The position numbers were made by a program, and so were the translations under genes. The notes beneath the pieces are model-generated. The model did no database searches and was not told the DNA's origin. It saw only the letters and a list, made by a program, of their open reading frames with translations. From contig JAFSBV010000019.1 of the NCBI GenBank assembly GCA_017437125.1, positions 1 through 64,000 on the forward strand: a stretch of 64,000 nt of DNA. The letters run 5' to 3'. This document shows, in pieces, positions 39,401 through 48,344 of the stretch (position 1 is its first letter; the number at the start of each line of letters is the position of its first letter). Source of the DNA: Bacteroidales bacterium (GTDB lineage: Bacteria; Bacteroidota; Bacteroidia; Bacteroidales; UBA932).

Positions 39401-39651
39401 TCCTTAGTAGCCATACCGATCATCGAGAATACGAGAGTCTTGCCTTTGGCATCAGGAACATTGATGACATAGTCACCGTCAACTCCTGTAGAAACTCCCA
39501 AAGTTGTGCCGTCCACGAAAACGGATACGCCTATCAGCGGTTCACCGTTGACGTCTGACACGACACCCCTGATCTCCTGGGCACGCGCCGTAAATGCTAC
39601 AGCGAAAAGCCCCAAGATCAGCAGAGAAATCTTGTATGTCAGATTTTTCAT
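36430..39651 (-). CDS. SusC-like TonB-dependent outer-membrane transporter
   Basis: A 1073-residue SusC/RagA protein that imports oligosaccharides across the outer membrane using TonB energy. Order: signal peptide (1-25), carboxypeptidase-regulatory-like domain (26-105, EIRGVVSDVNGEPLIGVSV), plug with the SusC signature DVLKDAFSTAIYGSRGANGV (about 205-225), and a 22-strand barrel ending GWVVGANITF. It has no N-terminal STN/anti-sigma domain, in line with control by the hybrid two-component system encoded in the same locus. A 145-base gap upstream holds a TATATTCG promoter-like element. Confidence 0.96.
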   Translation of the reverse strand: MKNLTYKISLLILGLFAVAFTARAQEIRGVVSDVNGEPLIGVSVFVDGTTLGVSTGVDGDYVINVPDAKGKTLVFSMIGMATKEVVIGNSTVVDVVLEEDSNFLDETVVIGYATVKRRDLMGSVSSVDNKSLTQVPVASVTEALSGRMAGVQVTATEGDPDAEIKIRVRGGGSITQDSSPLYIVDGFPVESISDIPASDIQSIDVLKDAFSTAIYGSRGANGVVLVTTKSGASGKVSVSYNVYYGQKKMANKDAIQVMTPGEFVKLQWELGVLNDDLEDEFIPAYGAWDDMDQYAAMKGNDWVQQVFGRTGTSFNQNLSVSGGSDKVKWTASYAHVGDNAIMLGSDYKRDNLTFKTQYKPIKQLTFDINARYSRTNVMGSGSNSINDSGSTSGTSARLKHAVQYTPIPVTGATSDSDLAEDYGDNAPPLQSVADNDRRRIRENWTLNGAVTWHIIKNLNLKVEGGLDDYSQEDNRFYGLTTYYVGNTATIKNQPANLYTNHFRKKFRNTNTLSYNFSEVFSNESHKLDLLLGQEFILTKSNNLSTTVEGFPTFFTSEMAWNFMASGSAIASNNYFNANDKLLSFFGRANYDYDSRYSISATVRADGSSKFAAGNQWGIFPSAAASWTISNEPWMENASTWLDNFKLRYSYGTAGNNNIPTGVSSMTFSANSTTWLSNTDTYWTTTKVGGKTIMPNPDLTWETTISHNLGIDLSFFQGRVNGTFELYHNTTKDLLIQFPTAGSGYDYQYQNIGSTQNRGFEASLNFVVFEKKNFGLTLGANISLNENKVLSLGGLDRIDSESMWASTELGPDYVVLPGQPLGQMYGYEVVGRYAASDFAWDGSKWVANEGVVDGSGLVGSNYFGPGSIKLKDQNGDGKIDASDKTVIGNALPLGTGGFNLSGYLYGFDFAANFNYVFGNDIYNANKIEFTHSRKYKKRNLLSNMSTDQRWTNIDWTTGEQITDPARLDEINAGTTMWSPACQNAIFTDWAVEDGSFLRLTSATLGYTLPQKWTMKIKMQKLRFYVTGTNLFCLTNYSGYDPEVDTRRSTPLTPGVDYAAYPKSIGWVVGANITF

Positions 39652-39708
39652 AAAAGAATTTGTTGGTTAGTTTTTATTGTTAATAATCATGTATTCCATT
39701 TCATAATG

Positions 39709-39716
39709 CGAATATA
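39709..39716 (-). promoter_or_regulatory. Probable -7 promoter element of susC
   Basis: The minus strand reads TATATTCG, one mismatch from TAnnTTTG, about 58 bases before the susC start, giving a leader of about 50 bases. Further upstream is a short inverted repeat CTGT-8-ACAG at 39759-39774 that could be a binding site, and a small hairpin (39787-39802) overlapping the PL1 stop codon. The rest of the 145-base gap is A/T-rich with nothing else recognisable. Confidence 0.45.
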
Positions 39717-39796
39717 CCTACTTATACGCAAGTGAATTGGCATTTTTTATCACAATATCTGTACTTTTTGACAGGACCACAAACTTCCGTGCCCGT

Positions 39797-41644
39797 TCAC
39801 GGTAATTTATCATATAAGCCTCCATCATTCTGTCTGATGACAATGTCCTTTACAAGATAATGCAAATACATCTCAAGGTTGGTATATCTGCCATATTTAT
39901 CCAGAGATTTTGAATTTCCGTCTGAAGCCTGAGCCTTGTCAAGACCGAATTCATCCTCGAACCAGTCAGGCATTCCGTCACCGTCGCCATCCTTTATCCT
40001 GGAGGACTCAGCTTCTGACGCAACATATTCAGGCCAGCCACCGACAGCACTTTGCGTATCTATAAGACCGTTCTTGGATCCGTTTCCTCCATCTTTAAAG
40101 GTAGCCCTGCCGGCAGAAGCATCAGAACATGCCCTTTCATCAACAGGATCACGTCTGAGGGATGCACCTCCGCAATCGATTATCCTTGCAAAAGCATCCT
40201 CAGCAGAATGAGTCGTGGCATAGATATCCTGACCGTCAGGACCGAGTATCTGAAGAGGAGATGACAAGGTCATATTATAATTTCCGTATGAATCACCGTT
40301 ATGCCAATAAACAGATGAAGCATCGTTGGCGGCAGAAAGTTCAGGGTGGGCCGAATTTACATTACCTGAAATATACATTTCCGCATAGCTGTCCGCATAT
40401 ATCTTTCCGTCCTTCTCATAAAGGCCGTATGCATCGACGAAATACTTCCTGTCAGAAGATGCAGGACCGGGCTTGTAGTAATTATTCACGATGTTGAACC
40501 ATCCGTTTTCACCTCCATATGTGTGGTTCGAGCCCCAGTTATACACAGCATTACATCTGTAATCAACATTTCCGCGATGAGTACCGACATAATCCCCGTA
40601 AACCTGAGGATGGTCTATACGCGGATTGCGGCTGTCATGGTTTGCAAGCAGATTATGATGGAAGGAAGCATCCTTTCCTCCCCATATGCCACCGTATCCA
40701 TGCTTGCCCTTGCCATGAATGGAGTTACGCAGGCTTTCGGTAAGAATACACCACTGCATGGTAAAGTTGCAGTTTGCATAAAACGAGGCACATTCATCAG
40801 TACTCCACGACATAGAGCAATGATCTATTATGATATCCTTGTTGTAACGGCCCCAGATGGCATCACCCTCATTCTTCTTTTCATCACCCATGCGGAAACG
40901 TACATAACGGATTATCACATTGGATGCATTCAGCTGTGTGGAAAAGTTCTTCAGACATATGCCGTCACCAGGAGCTGTCTGACCGGCAATTGTGACATCA
41001 CCGTTATTGATCTTCAGAGTTGAACCAAGCTCTATCACGCCGGCGACATCAAAAACTATCGTCCTCGGGCCAGACTCTGCCAGGGCTGCACGCAATGAGC
41101 CTGCACCGGAATCATTGAGATTGGTCACATGTATGACCTTGCCGCCTCTGCCTCCGGTCACGTACATTCCCCCGCCCTCGGCTCCTGGGAAGGCAAGAGC
41201 ATATCCATGTGCATCCTCATATGAAGGAATCATGAATGACTCATAATCCGCTGACGGAGTCGGAGACGGTCCCGGGCCTGGATCCGTAACCGTTCCGGTC
41301 CTCGCTGTCACGGTTTCAGAATATGGGGATTCCAAGTCTCCGATCTTTACCTTGACCTTGAATGAATATTCCGTATCAGGAGAAAGACCGGAGTATTTCA
41401 GTCTCGCTTCCTTGACAGTGGTCTGTCCGGAAGGAGCCAGTTCCCCTGATGAAGTCTCAAGTCTTCCCACATAAAAGTCAGCTCCCGTTATATCTTCCCA
41501 TGCAAATGTCAGTGAGCCGGCATCTGAAGCAACGAGCCTGACTCCTGAAGGAGCATCAGCTTCTGTCGGAATAACAGGGTCATCAGGCTGGCAGGCAGTG
41601 ATGATAGCAATAAGCAATAATGGAATAATTCTGTTGATCTTCAT
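39797..41644 (-). CDS. PL1 family pectate lyase lipoprotein with Fn3 domain
   Basis: A 615-residue secreted lyase that would cut demethylated polygalacturonate by beta-elimination. A lipoprotein signal ends IITAC (Cys18). A fibronectin-III domain (about 32-117) and a Gly/Pro linker (120-132) precede the PL1 beta-helix (about 148-540), which has the pattern AFPGAEGGG, GGRGGKV, DHCSMSWSTDE and the catalytic-arginine tract SRNPRIDHP. A calcium-binding-type acidic loop DGDGDGMPDWFEDEFG is near 553-568. It is paralogous to the lyase half of the next gene upstream in the operon. It ends 145 bases before susC. Confidence 0.92.
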   Translation of the reverse strand: MKINRIIPLLLIAIITACQPDDPVIPTEADAPSGVRLVASDAGSLTFAWEDITGADFYVGRLETSSGELAPSGQTTVKEARLKYSGLSPDTEYSFKVKVKIGDLESPYSETVTARTGTVTDPGPGPSPTPSADYESFMIPSYEDAHGYALAFPGAEGGGMYVTGGRGGKVIHVTNLNDSGAGSLRAALAESGPRTIVFDVAGVIELGSTLKINNGDVTIAGQTAPGDGICLKNFSTQLNASNVIIRYVRFRMGDEKKNEGDAIWGRYNKDIIIDHCSMSWSTDECASFYANCNFTMQWCILTESLRNSIHGKGKHGYGGIWGGKDASFHHNLLANHDSRNPRIDHPQVYGDYVGTHRGNVDYRCNAVYNWGSNHTYGGENGWFNIVNNYYKPGPASSDRKYFVDAYGLYEKDGKIYADSYAEMYISGNVNSAHPELSAANDASSVYWHNGDSYGNYNMTLSSPLQILGPDGQDIYATTHSAEDAFARIIDCGGASLRRDPVDERACSDASAGRATFKDGGNGSKNGLIDTQSAVGGWPEYVASEAESSRIKDGDGDGMPDWFEDEFGLDKAQASDGNSKSLDKYGRYTNLEMYLHYLVKDIVIRQNDGGLYDKLP

Positions 41645-41676
41645 ATTCTTTCTGTCAAGCTAAGAATGACGGGAAG

Positions 41677-44034
41677 CTATCTTACATCGTTTTCTGAGTC
41701 GATGATGCCCGGAAGTCCGGTAACAGAGCCCTTGAACGACGCCTTGCCCTTCTTCACTTCCTTGATGATGCGTTTATCTATGGAATCACGTTTCTTTGAA
41801 GCTCCGGCATGCTTGAGTACTGCCTTATATGCATAAGGTGCATATTCCGAAAGTACTTCCACCTTTATCGGGAATGCTTTAGGCTGGGAATTATGGTAAT
41901 ACCAATGGCCTTGGTTTGCAATCTTGAGCTTATCCGGCTTCACACCGTTGTAACCACCGTCCTTGACGGCTTCTATATCATATTCATTGCCATGTATGTG
42001 AAAGTTCCCGGGAATCATTGATGTAGTCTCTGAAACACTGATGTCGAGCCATTCTCCGTCAAGCTGTCTGGTCGCCGGGCCTGGACGGAAATAATTCTTC
42101 ACGACATTGAACCAGCCTTCTTCGCCACCGTAAACAGCCTTGATACCCCAATTATATACAACATTGTTAACGAAATCAACTGTTCCGCGTCCTGTCAGAA
42201 GTTCCTGACCACTATAGATGGCAGGATGGTCAAAACGTGGATTGCGGCTCTTGTTATGCGCGAAAAGGTTGTGGTGGAAAGTCACATTACGTCCTCCCCA
42301 TATGCCTCCATAGCCATGCTCTCCCTTATGATGAACAGAAGCATTCAATGCCTCTGAAATGATGCACCACTGGACCGTCGCATCATTGATATTATAGAAT
42401 GAAGCGTTTTCATCTGTCGCCCAGCTGATGGAACAATGATCAACGATCAGATCTGAACAGCGCTTCGCTCCTAATGCATCAGCCTCGACACCAGCCTTTG
42501 AGCCAAGTCTGAAACGCAGATAACGGATTATGGTATGATCTGCTTCTACAAACACATTATGATCCATAATGGTGATACCCTTCCCCGGCGCAGTCTGTCC
42601 GAGAATGGATATATAAGGATTCTCGATATTCAGAGGAGCAGTCAGATGAATGTCACCGCTTACTGCAAATTCAACAATGCGAGGTCCTTCTGCCTCAACT
42701 GCATGACGCAATGTACCTTCTGAACCGTCATCGGCAAGAGAAGTCACGGTATAAACCTTGCCGCCGCGACCGCCGCGAGAGTATTTTCCGCATCCTTCGG
42801 CTCCTTCAAATGCAAGTTCTTCGGATATTTCAGGGAAATAATCGATATTATGCATGGCCTCCCATTCCAGAGAAGCCCAGATGAACGGACCGACACCCTT
42901 GCAGTCATTTTCTATGATCGGTTCGCTCAAGTAATATGCGAAGTCGCCCTTACGCATCTGCTTTCCTCCGAGGCCTCCTACAGAACAACAGTCGGTCATT
43001 GAAATCGTACCGTCACTGTTTTCACGAATGAACCTGTCTATGAACTTAGGATAAAGACCCATGATGTAATCCTTATGTGAATCATCAATATAACCCATTC
43101 TCAAGCCTTTAAGGAAGGCATAGGTAAACATTATCGAGCATGTGGCCTCCTGATAATTGCCTTCTCGGTCAGGACAATCAAGTACCTGATACCACATCCC
43201 CGTCTCCTTGTCAGCCCACTTAGGAAGAACCTCGAGAAAATAGTTCAGCTGGTCTATGAGAGCCTGACGTCCGGGATGCTCCTTAGGGAGATAGTCCAGC
43301 ACCTCCACAAGGGCTACGGCATACCATCCGTTCGCACGTCCCCACGCATGTTCGGAGAGACCTGTTTCAGGATCGCACCAGAACATCGAACGGGACTCGT
43401 CCCATGCATGGCGGAAGAGGCCTGTATTCTCGTCCAAAGTGTTCTCAGCACCGGCTACGAACTGATGGACGATATCTGCAAACAGAGAATCCTTCTGCTC
43501 CTTCGGAGCATATCGCTTTGTATATTCGGCATAGAACGGGAGTGCCATATAGAAACCGTCGAGCCACACCTGATGAGGATAGATCTGCTTGTGCCAGAAC
43601 TCCCCTGATTTCGTACGCGGCTGATCGTCAATCTGTTCCCTGATCATACGGGTGACACGGCGATATCTCTTGTCCTGATCTCCATACATGTCATGAAGAT
43701 CGAAATATATCCTGGCAGGACATATATGATCCACATTATAGTTGGACTTCTTGTATTTATATACTTCTCCTTTCTCTGTAGCCATCGTGTCGGCCCAAGC
43801 CTTTACATATGCGACAACCTCAGGAAGATCATAACGTTCAGCTGCAGAAAGGAAAGACTTGAGTTCCAAGCCTGTAGTATAGTTCCATTTACGCTCGCCG
43901 TTTCTGCCGTCAAGGTATGTAGCATCCGGATTCCTTTTCATTTCCGAACGGATCATCTTCACCGAATACGGTTCCTGAGCCTCCAGTGAAAGCGAGATGA
44001 CCAATGCCAAGGAGATTAATACTGATCTTTTCAT
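41677..44034 (-). CDS. Fusion of GH105 unsaturated galacturonyl hydrolase and PL1 pectate lyase
   Basis: A 785-residue exported protein with a cleavable signal (1-20, ending LEAQ). Residues 25-395 match GH105 (YteR/YesR type), with the catalytic Asp probably D159 in HQVWLDGFYMALPF, plus HAWGRANGW (229-237). Residues about 407-785 form a PL1 pectate lyase helix with AFEGAEGCG, GGRGGKV, DHCSISWATDE and SRNPRFDHP. The lyase half would create 4,5-unsaturated galacturonate ends and the GH105 half would remove them, so one polypeptide carries two consecutive steps. The start overlaps the stop of the regulator gene as ATGA, implying translational coupling. No frameshift or internal stop is seen. Confidence 0.92.
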   Translation of the reverse strand: MKRSVLISLALVISLSLEAQEPYSVKMIRSEMKRNPDATYLDGRNGERKWNYTTGLELKSFLSAAERYDLPEVVAYVKAWADTMATEKGEVYKYKKSNYNVDHICPARIYFDLHDMYGDQDKRYRRVTRMIREQIDDQPRTKSGEFWHKQIYPHQVWLDGFYMALPFYAEYTKRYAPKEQKDSLFADIVHQFVAGAENTLDENTGLFRHAWDESRSMFWCDPETGLSEHAWGRANGWYAVALVEVLDYLPKEHPGRQALIDQLNYFLEVLPKWADKETGMWYQVLDCPDREGNYQEATCSIMFTYAFLKGLRMGYIDDSHKDYIMGLYPKFIDRFIRENSDGTISMTDCCSVGGLGGKQMRKGDFAYYLSEPIIENDCKGVGPFIWASLEWEAMHNIDYFPEISEELAFEGAEGCGKYSRGGRGGKVYTVTSLADDGSEGTLRHAVEAEGPRIVEFAVSGDIHLTAPLNIENPYISILGQTAPGKGITIMDHNVFVEADHTIIRYLRFRLGSKAGVEADALGAKRCSDLIVDHCSISWATDENASFYNINDATVQWCIISEALNASVHHKGEHGYGGIWGGRNVTFHHNLFAHNKSRNPRFDHPAIYSGQELLTGRGTVDFVNNVVYNWGIKAVYGGEEGWFNVVKNYFRPGPATRQLDGEWLDISVSETTSMIPGNFHIHGNEYDIEAVKDGGYNGVKPDKLKIANQGHWYYHNSQPKAFPIKVEVLSEYAPYAYKAVLKHAGASKKRDSIDKRIIKEVKKGKASFKGSVTGLPGIIDSENDVR

Positions 44035-47000
44035 ATCGTCTGGTTATTCTGTTTGCACTTCTTTATGAAATCAGCCGGAGACATTCCCATATGCTTCTTG
44101 AAGCTTCGGCTGAAATATCCAGGATCCGAGAATCCCACCTTGTAGGACGTCTCAGAAACAGAGTACTGGCCGCTTCTAAGATAATAGGTAGCCTTTTCCA
44201 TCCTGAAGTCCTGGATCAGTTCCACAGGAGACTTTCCGGTCAGTCCCTTTATCTTGTTATACATGGATGTCCTTCCCATTCCGACATAGGCGGCAAGCTG
44301 TTCTACCGTAACTTCAGGATCCGAAACATTTTCCTCAAGCCAGGTCATCACCTTCTTGATAAGCTGTTCATCCTTGTCTGTAATGACGATCTCCTCCGGA
44401 GAGAATTCGATCTTTCCTGTCTTCTTCACACCAGGACTGACATCCGGAACAGCCTGAGCTACAGACAATTTAGAAACGAGAGTCTTTCTTCTTTCAAGCA
44501 TATTATCTATACGTGCAAGAAGAAGTTCCATTGTAAACGGCTTTGCGATATATCCGTCTGCTCCGTACTTCATGACCTTGAGCTGAGTATCGTCCTCATG
44601 TTTCGCAGTAATCATGATGATAGGGATATGACTTGTATCGAAATCATTACGTATGTGGTTCACGAGCTCGATTCCATCCATTTCCGGCATCATCAGGTCG
44701 GTAACTATCATATCCGGTGTCCAGCCTGAAGCCATGACCTGCAATGCCTCTTTTCCATTTGAAGCATCACGTACCTCATACTTATCCGAAAGGTTGTTAT
44801 AGATATATATCTTGAGTTCAGTATTATCCTCAACGACAAGAACTTTCAATGCTCCATCCTTATAAGACGGCTCGACCTTGTACTTGCTGAGTCCGTGGAT
44901 TTCATTCAGCAATATATCATCTGCAGATCCGACAAACACTACCGACTCAGGAGAAAATCTCTCACGGTCCATAGGAAGCTTCACAAAGAAGCTCGAGCCT
45001 TTTCCGGACATACTGTCCACCCATATCTCTCCATGATGAAGCTCTGTTATCTCCTTACAGAAAGAAAGCCCGATGCCACTGCTGGCCATTCCGCCGAAAG
45101 CGGAGACATTTCCTTTGGTGAACGGTTCGAATATCCTTTTGCTGTTTTCCTTTGCGACGCCTATTCCATTGTCCTTCACCATGATCCTGAAATCCTTGTC
45201 ACCTTCGCGATATAATACCCCTACCTCGATCTTTCCTCCGTCGGAAGTATATTTGAAAGCATTGGTCATAAGGTTATATACAAGGGCCTCAAGTCGCATG
45301 GCATCTCCCCATATCATGAGGGAGTCCACTGACCTGACAGTACGCAGCTCCATATGTCGTTCAACAGCCATGTCCCTGAAATCGTCATATACATCCTGCA
45401 CCAGCTTTACAACATCGAAGCAGCTTACATTCAGCTTCATCTTCCCGTCTTCAATAGACCTTGTGTCAAGAAGCTGGTTCACAAGCGTAAGCATTCTCTT
45501 GGCATTCTTTTGGACGAGATTCACACTGTACTCATTCTGATCACCGTCAGAAGTCTTTCTGCGGATATCATCAATACCACCCAGAATAAGAGTGAGAGGA
45601 GTACGGAGCTCATGAGACAAGTTTGTAAAGAATCTGGCCTTTATCTCATTCAGGCTCTGCTCCAGACGCACATCACCTCTGAGCTTCATGGAGTAATATT
45701 GGAATTGTAAAAACAGGCCAAGCACCGCCAGTCCAAGAAGGACATAAATGACCTTCGCCAGGATGGAATTCCACATCGACGGCTTTACCCGTACCTTGAT
45801 GCTGATTTCATCAGCCGGGTCATCTCCATGATAAGCCTCCTTCACCTTGAAAACATAGTTTCCCGGCGGAATCCTTGAATATGTCGCACTATTGCTGCCG
45901 GAACCGGAAATCCATTTCTTGTCATATCCTTCAAGCATATATGAAAAGGGCACGCTTCCGCTTGAGCTGAAGTCAAGAGATGCGAAATCAATGCTGAAGA
46001 AAGAACAGTCGTGCGGAATGACAATACGATCGGCAAAAGGAGTTCTCACGTCATCTATCCTCAATCCTGACAAAACAAGACGCCTGTCTCTGGCAGCATC
46101 ACCGAATCTGCCTGGAACCACACGATAGACATTGTCATATGTACCGAACACGACGCTTCCGTCATCAAGGGTTGCACAGGCGGCCTCACTGAAAGAAGTA
46201 GGCTTAACTCCATCATAACGGGTATAATTCCGGACTACAGACCTTGCAGGGTCATATGAAGAGAGACCAGACTCCGTAGCCATCCATATATTGCCATCTC
46301 CATCTTCGGCAGCGGAAAGAATGATATTGCTGGCTAATCCGTTTTCTGTACTGACGACTTCAAAACGAGGAAGTCCGTTTTCAAAATATAGTCTGTTGAG
46401 TCCTCCACCGAAGGTACTCAGCCATGTGTTTCCTTTCCTGTCAGAGAACGCATGCATGACATCATTGTTACCCAGCGAACGGATATCTCCCGGCTTTTTG
46501 GTAATTAGGTTGAAAAGTGTAAGTTCAGGCCTGTCAGAAGGCTCGAACAGAATCAGACCGCTGACCGTAGCGACAAGCATTCTTCCGTCAGGCATACAGT
46601 GCAGATATCTTACCCTGCTTCCCGCTTCCTGAGGATAATCCGGGAAATTGTTCCTTACAGTAATGAATTCATCAGAATCAGGATCAGGCAGCATCGACAA
46701 TCCGCCTCCGTAAGTTCCCACCCAGATCCTGCCGTCATGATCCTGTGTCACCGAATACACATTATCTGAACTCAAGGAATTACGGTCAGACGGATCCGAC
46801 AAGAATGTCTTGACCGCATATCCATTACCGTCCTGCCTGAGCCTGATCAGGCCGTTTCCCTTGGTTCCAAGCCAAATGTTTCCATCTCTGTCCTCAAAAA
46901 TCGAATAAACGACTCCATAATCTTTTCCATCCGGTAACCTCATGCAGGATTTCATGTCTGGAGAATATCGGTACAGTTCGCAGCTTTTTGCCGCCACCCA

Positions 47001-48344
47001 CAGATTTCCCTTACGGTCTCGCAGCATAGCCCTTATCTCAGAAGAAGACAACTCATCTGCATAACGGGTAGGAGGAGCGATGATATCGACAGAAGGTGCT
47101 ATGACCGTCACCCTTTCAAGTCCGCGGCCGATGGTTGACATCCACAGCACGCCAGTACTATCGACTTCAAAACAAGCTACACCGTTCATGAAACGGTAAT
47201 CTTCCTGTTCCTTCACATTGCTCAACGGGACAATTTCGTCGCAACATCTGTCATAATAACCAAACCCCCAGTTATTCATCTTGACCCAGGTTCTGTCACC
47301 TTTTGTTTCGACTCTGGCAAGAGTGTCGGTATAATATGACATCACATTGTTGCTATGTTCATAATGCCTGAAACGGTCTTCAGTAAGGTCATAACTCCAT
47401 ATTCCCGTACGATCTGTCGCTATCCAGACAAATCCGTCCGGATCAGGATAAAGATATCTGACACGTCCCATGTCACATCTGTGAAGTCTGGTCTCATCAT
47501 TATCCGGATTAAATGAAGCCACTGAATTATCACGGAAACCGACATATACTGTACCACCGGAAACAGTCATTGCCGTCGCATCAGAAACGCCAAGACTGTT
47601 CAGATCGATCTTTCTCTGCTCTCTCGTAGCCTTGTCAACGATTATAAGCTGATCCGGTGCTGTAAAGAGAAGATATTCCGCCGTTTCGGCAAAGTCAAAT
47701 GCCTCCGGAGCCCTGGCAAGAAGAGATGAGGAACCATCCGTAATCATGGATATTCCATATTCAGACACCACATATATGTTACCGGCAGAATCTTCATGTA
47801 TCGAGGTTATTTCCTCACCGATGCTGTTGAAATACATAGTGAATTCCAAATCATCACAGACTCTGACAAGTCCGGCTCCAGCCAACGCCACCCATGTGCT
47901 TCCATCTCCAGAGCAATGCAAGCATTCCACAGGAAGATCCAATCCTTCCAGCCCTTCCAGTCCTGATGGAATCGCAATGAATTCCTCGTCATCTACATCG
48001 AAACGATAAAGGCGGTTGTCATATGTCATCACCCAGAGCCTGCCGTCAACATCCTCATCTATGGAAATGATCCTGTTATGGGACAGATTGGAAGTGTCAC
48101 CCGGTGTCATGGTATAGTTGACAAAGCTGCTGCCGTCATAACGGCTCAGTCCATACCAGGTACACAGCCATAGATACCCCCTCTGATCCTGATGAATGTC
48201 ACATATGGAATTATGAGGAAGTCCTTCATCGGATGTATAGTGCTCATATATGAATTCAAGGGGTTCAGCCTTTATATGACATAAAGCCGACCCCAACATG
48301 AATATTACTGCGCAAGCTATGACGCTCTTGACAAGACTTTTCAT
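44031..48344 (-). CDS. Hybrid two-component system regulator (HTCS)
   Basis: A 1437-residue one-piece sensor and regulator. A signal peptide (1-27) is followed by a periplasmic double propeller of Reg_prop repeats (about 30-765, with WLGTKGNGL, WVGTYGGGL and WLSTFGGGL), a Y_Y_Y domain (775-845), a membrane segment (about 857-880), HisKA with phospho-acceptor H911 in NLSHELRTPL, HATPase (about 1010-1130, DNGIGV and SSGIGLSF), a receiver with D1216 in VTDLMMPEMDG, and an AraC-type DNA-binding domain (about 1335-1437). Such proteins bind oligosaccharide in the periplasm and activate the adjacent locus; here the ligand is probably a pectic fragment. It starts immediately after the CE12-CE8 stop codon and overlaps the next gene by 4 bases, so it is transcribed within the operon. 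Confidence 0.96.
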   Translation of the reverse strand: MKSLVKSVIACAVIFMLGSALCHIKAEPLEFIYEHYTSDEGLPHNSICDIHQDQRGYLWLCTWYGLSRYDGSSFVNYTMTPGDTSNLSHNRIISIDEDVDGRLWVMTYDNRLYRFDVDDEEFIAIPSGLEGLEGLDLPVECLHCSGDGSTWVALAGAGLVRVCDDLEFTMYFNSIGEEITSIHEDSAGNIYVVSEYGISMITDGSSSLLARAPEAFDFAETAEYLLFTAPDQLIIVDKATREQRKIDLNSLGVSDATAMTVSGGTVYVGFRDNSVASFNPDNDETRLHRCDMGRVRYLYPDPDGFVWIATDRTGIWSYDLTEDRFRHYEHSNNVMSYYTDTLARVETKGDRTWVKMNNWGFGYYDRCCDEIVPLSNVKEQEDYRFMNGVACFEVDSTGVLWMSTIGRGLERVTVIAPSVDIIAPPTRYADELSSSEIRAMLRDRKGNLWVAAKSCELYRYSPDMKSCMRLPDGKDYGVVYSIFEDRDGNIWLGTKGNGLIRLRQDGNGYAVKTFLSDPSDRNSLSSDNVYSVTQDHDGRIWVGTYGGGLSMLPDPDSDEFITVRNNFPDYPQEAGSRVRYLHCMPDGRMLVATVSGLILFEPSDRPELTLFNLITKKPGDIRSLGNNDVMHAFSDRKGNTWLSTFGGGLNRLYFENGLPRFEVVSTENGLASNIILSAAEDGDGNIWMATESGLSSYDPARSVVRNYTRYDGVKPTSFSEAACATLDDGSVVFGTYDNVYRVVPGRFGDAARDRRLVLSGLRIDDVRTPFADRIVIPHDCSFFSIDFASLDFSSSGSVPFSYMLEGYDKKWISGSGSNSATYSRIPPGNYVFKVKEAYHGDDPADEISIKVRVKPSMWNSILAKVIYVLLGLAVLGLFLQFQYYSMKLRGDVRLEQSLNEIKARFFTNLSHELRTPLTLILGGIDDIRRKTSDGDQNEYSVNLVQKNAKRMLTLVNQLLDTRSIEDGKMKLNVSCFDVVKLVQDVYDDFRDMAVERHMELRTVRSVDSLMIWGDAMRLEALVYNLMTNAFKYTSDGGKIEVGVLYREGDKDFRIMVKDNGIGVAKENSKRIFEPFTKGNVSAFGGMASSGIGLSFCKEITELHHGEIWVDSMSGKGSSFFVKLPMDRERFSPESVVFVGSADDILLNEIHGLSKYKVEPSYKDGALKVLVVEDNTELKIYIYNNLSDKYEVRDASNGKEALQVMASGWTPDMIVTDLMMPEMDGIELVNHIRNDFDTSHIPIIMITAKHEDDTQLKVMKYGADGYIAKPFTMELLLARIDNMLERRKTLVSKLSVAQAVPDVSPGVKKTGKIEFSPEEIVITDKDEQLIKKVMTWLEENVSDPEVTVEQLAAYVGMGRTSMYNKIKGLTGKSPVELIQDFRMEKATYYLRSGQYSVSETSYKVGFSDPGYFSRSFKKHMGMSPADFIKKCKQNNQTI

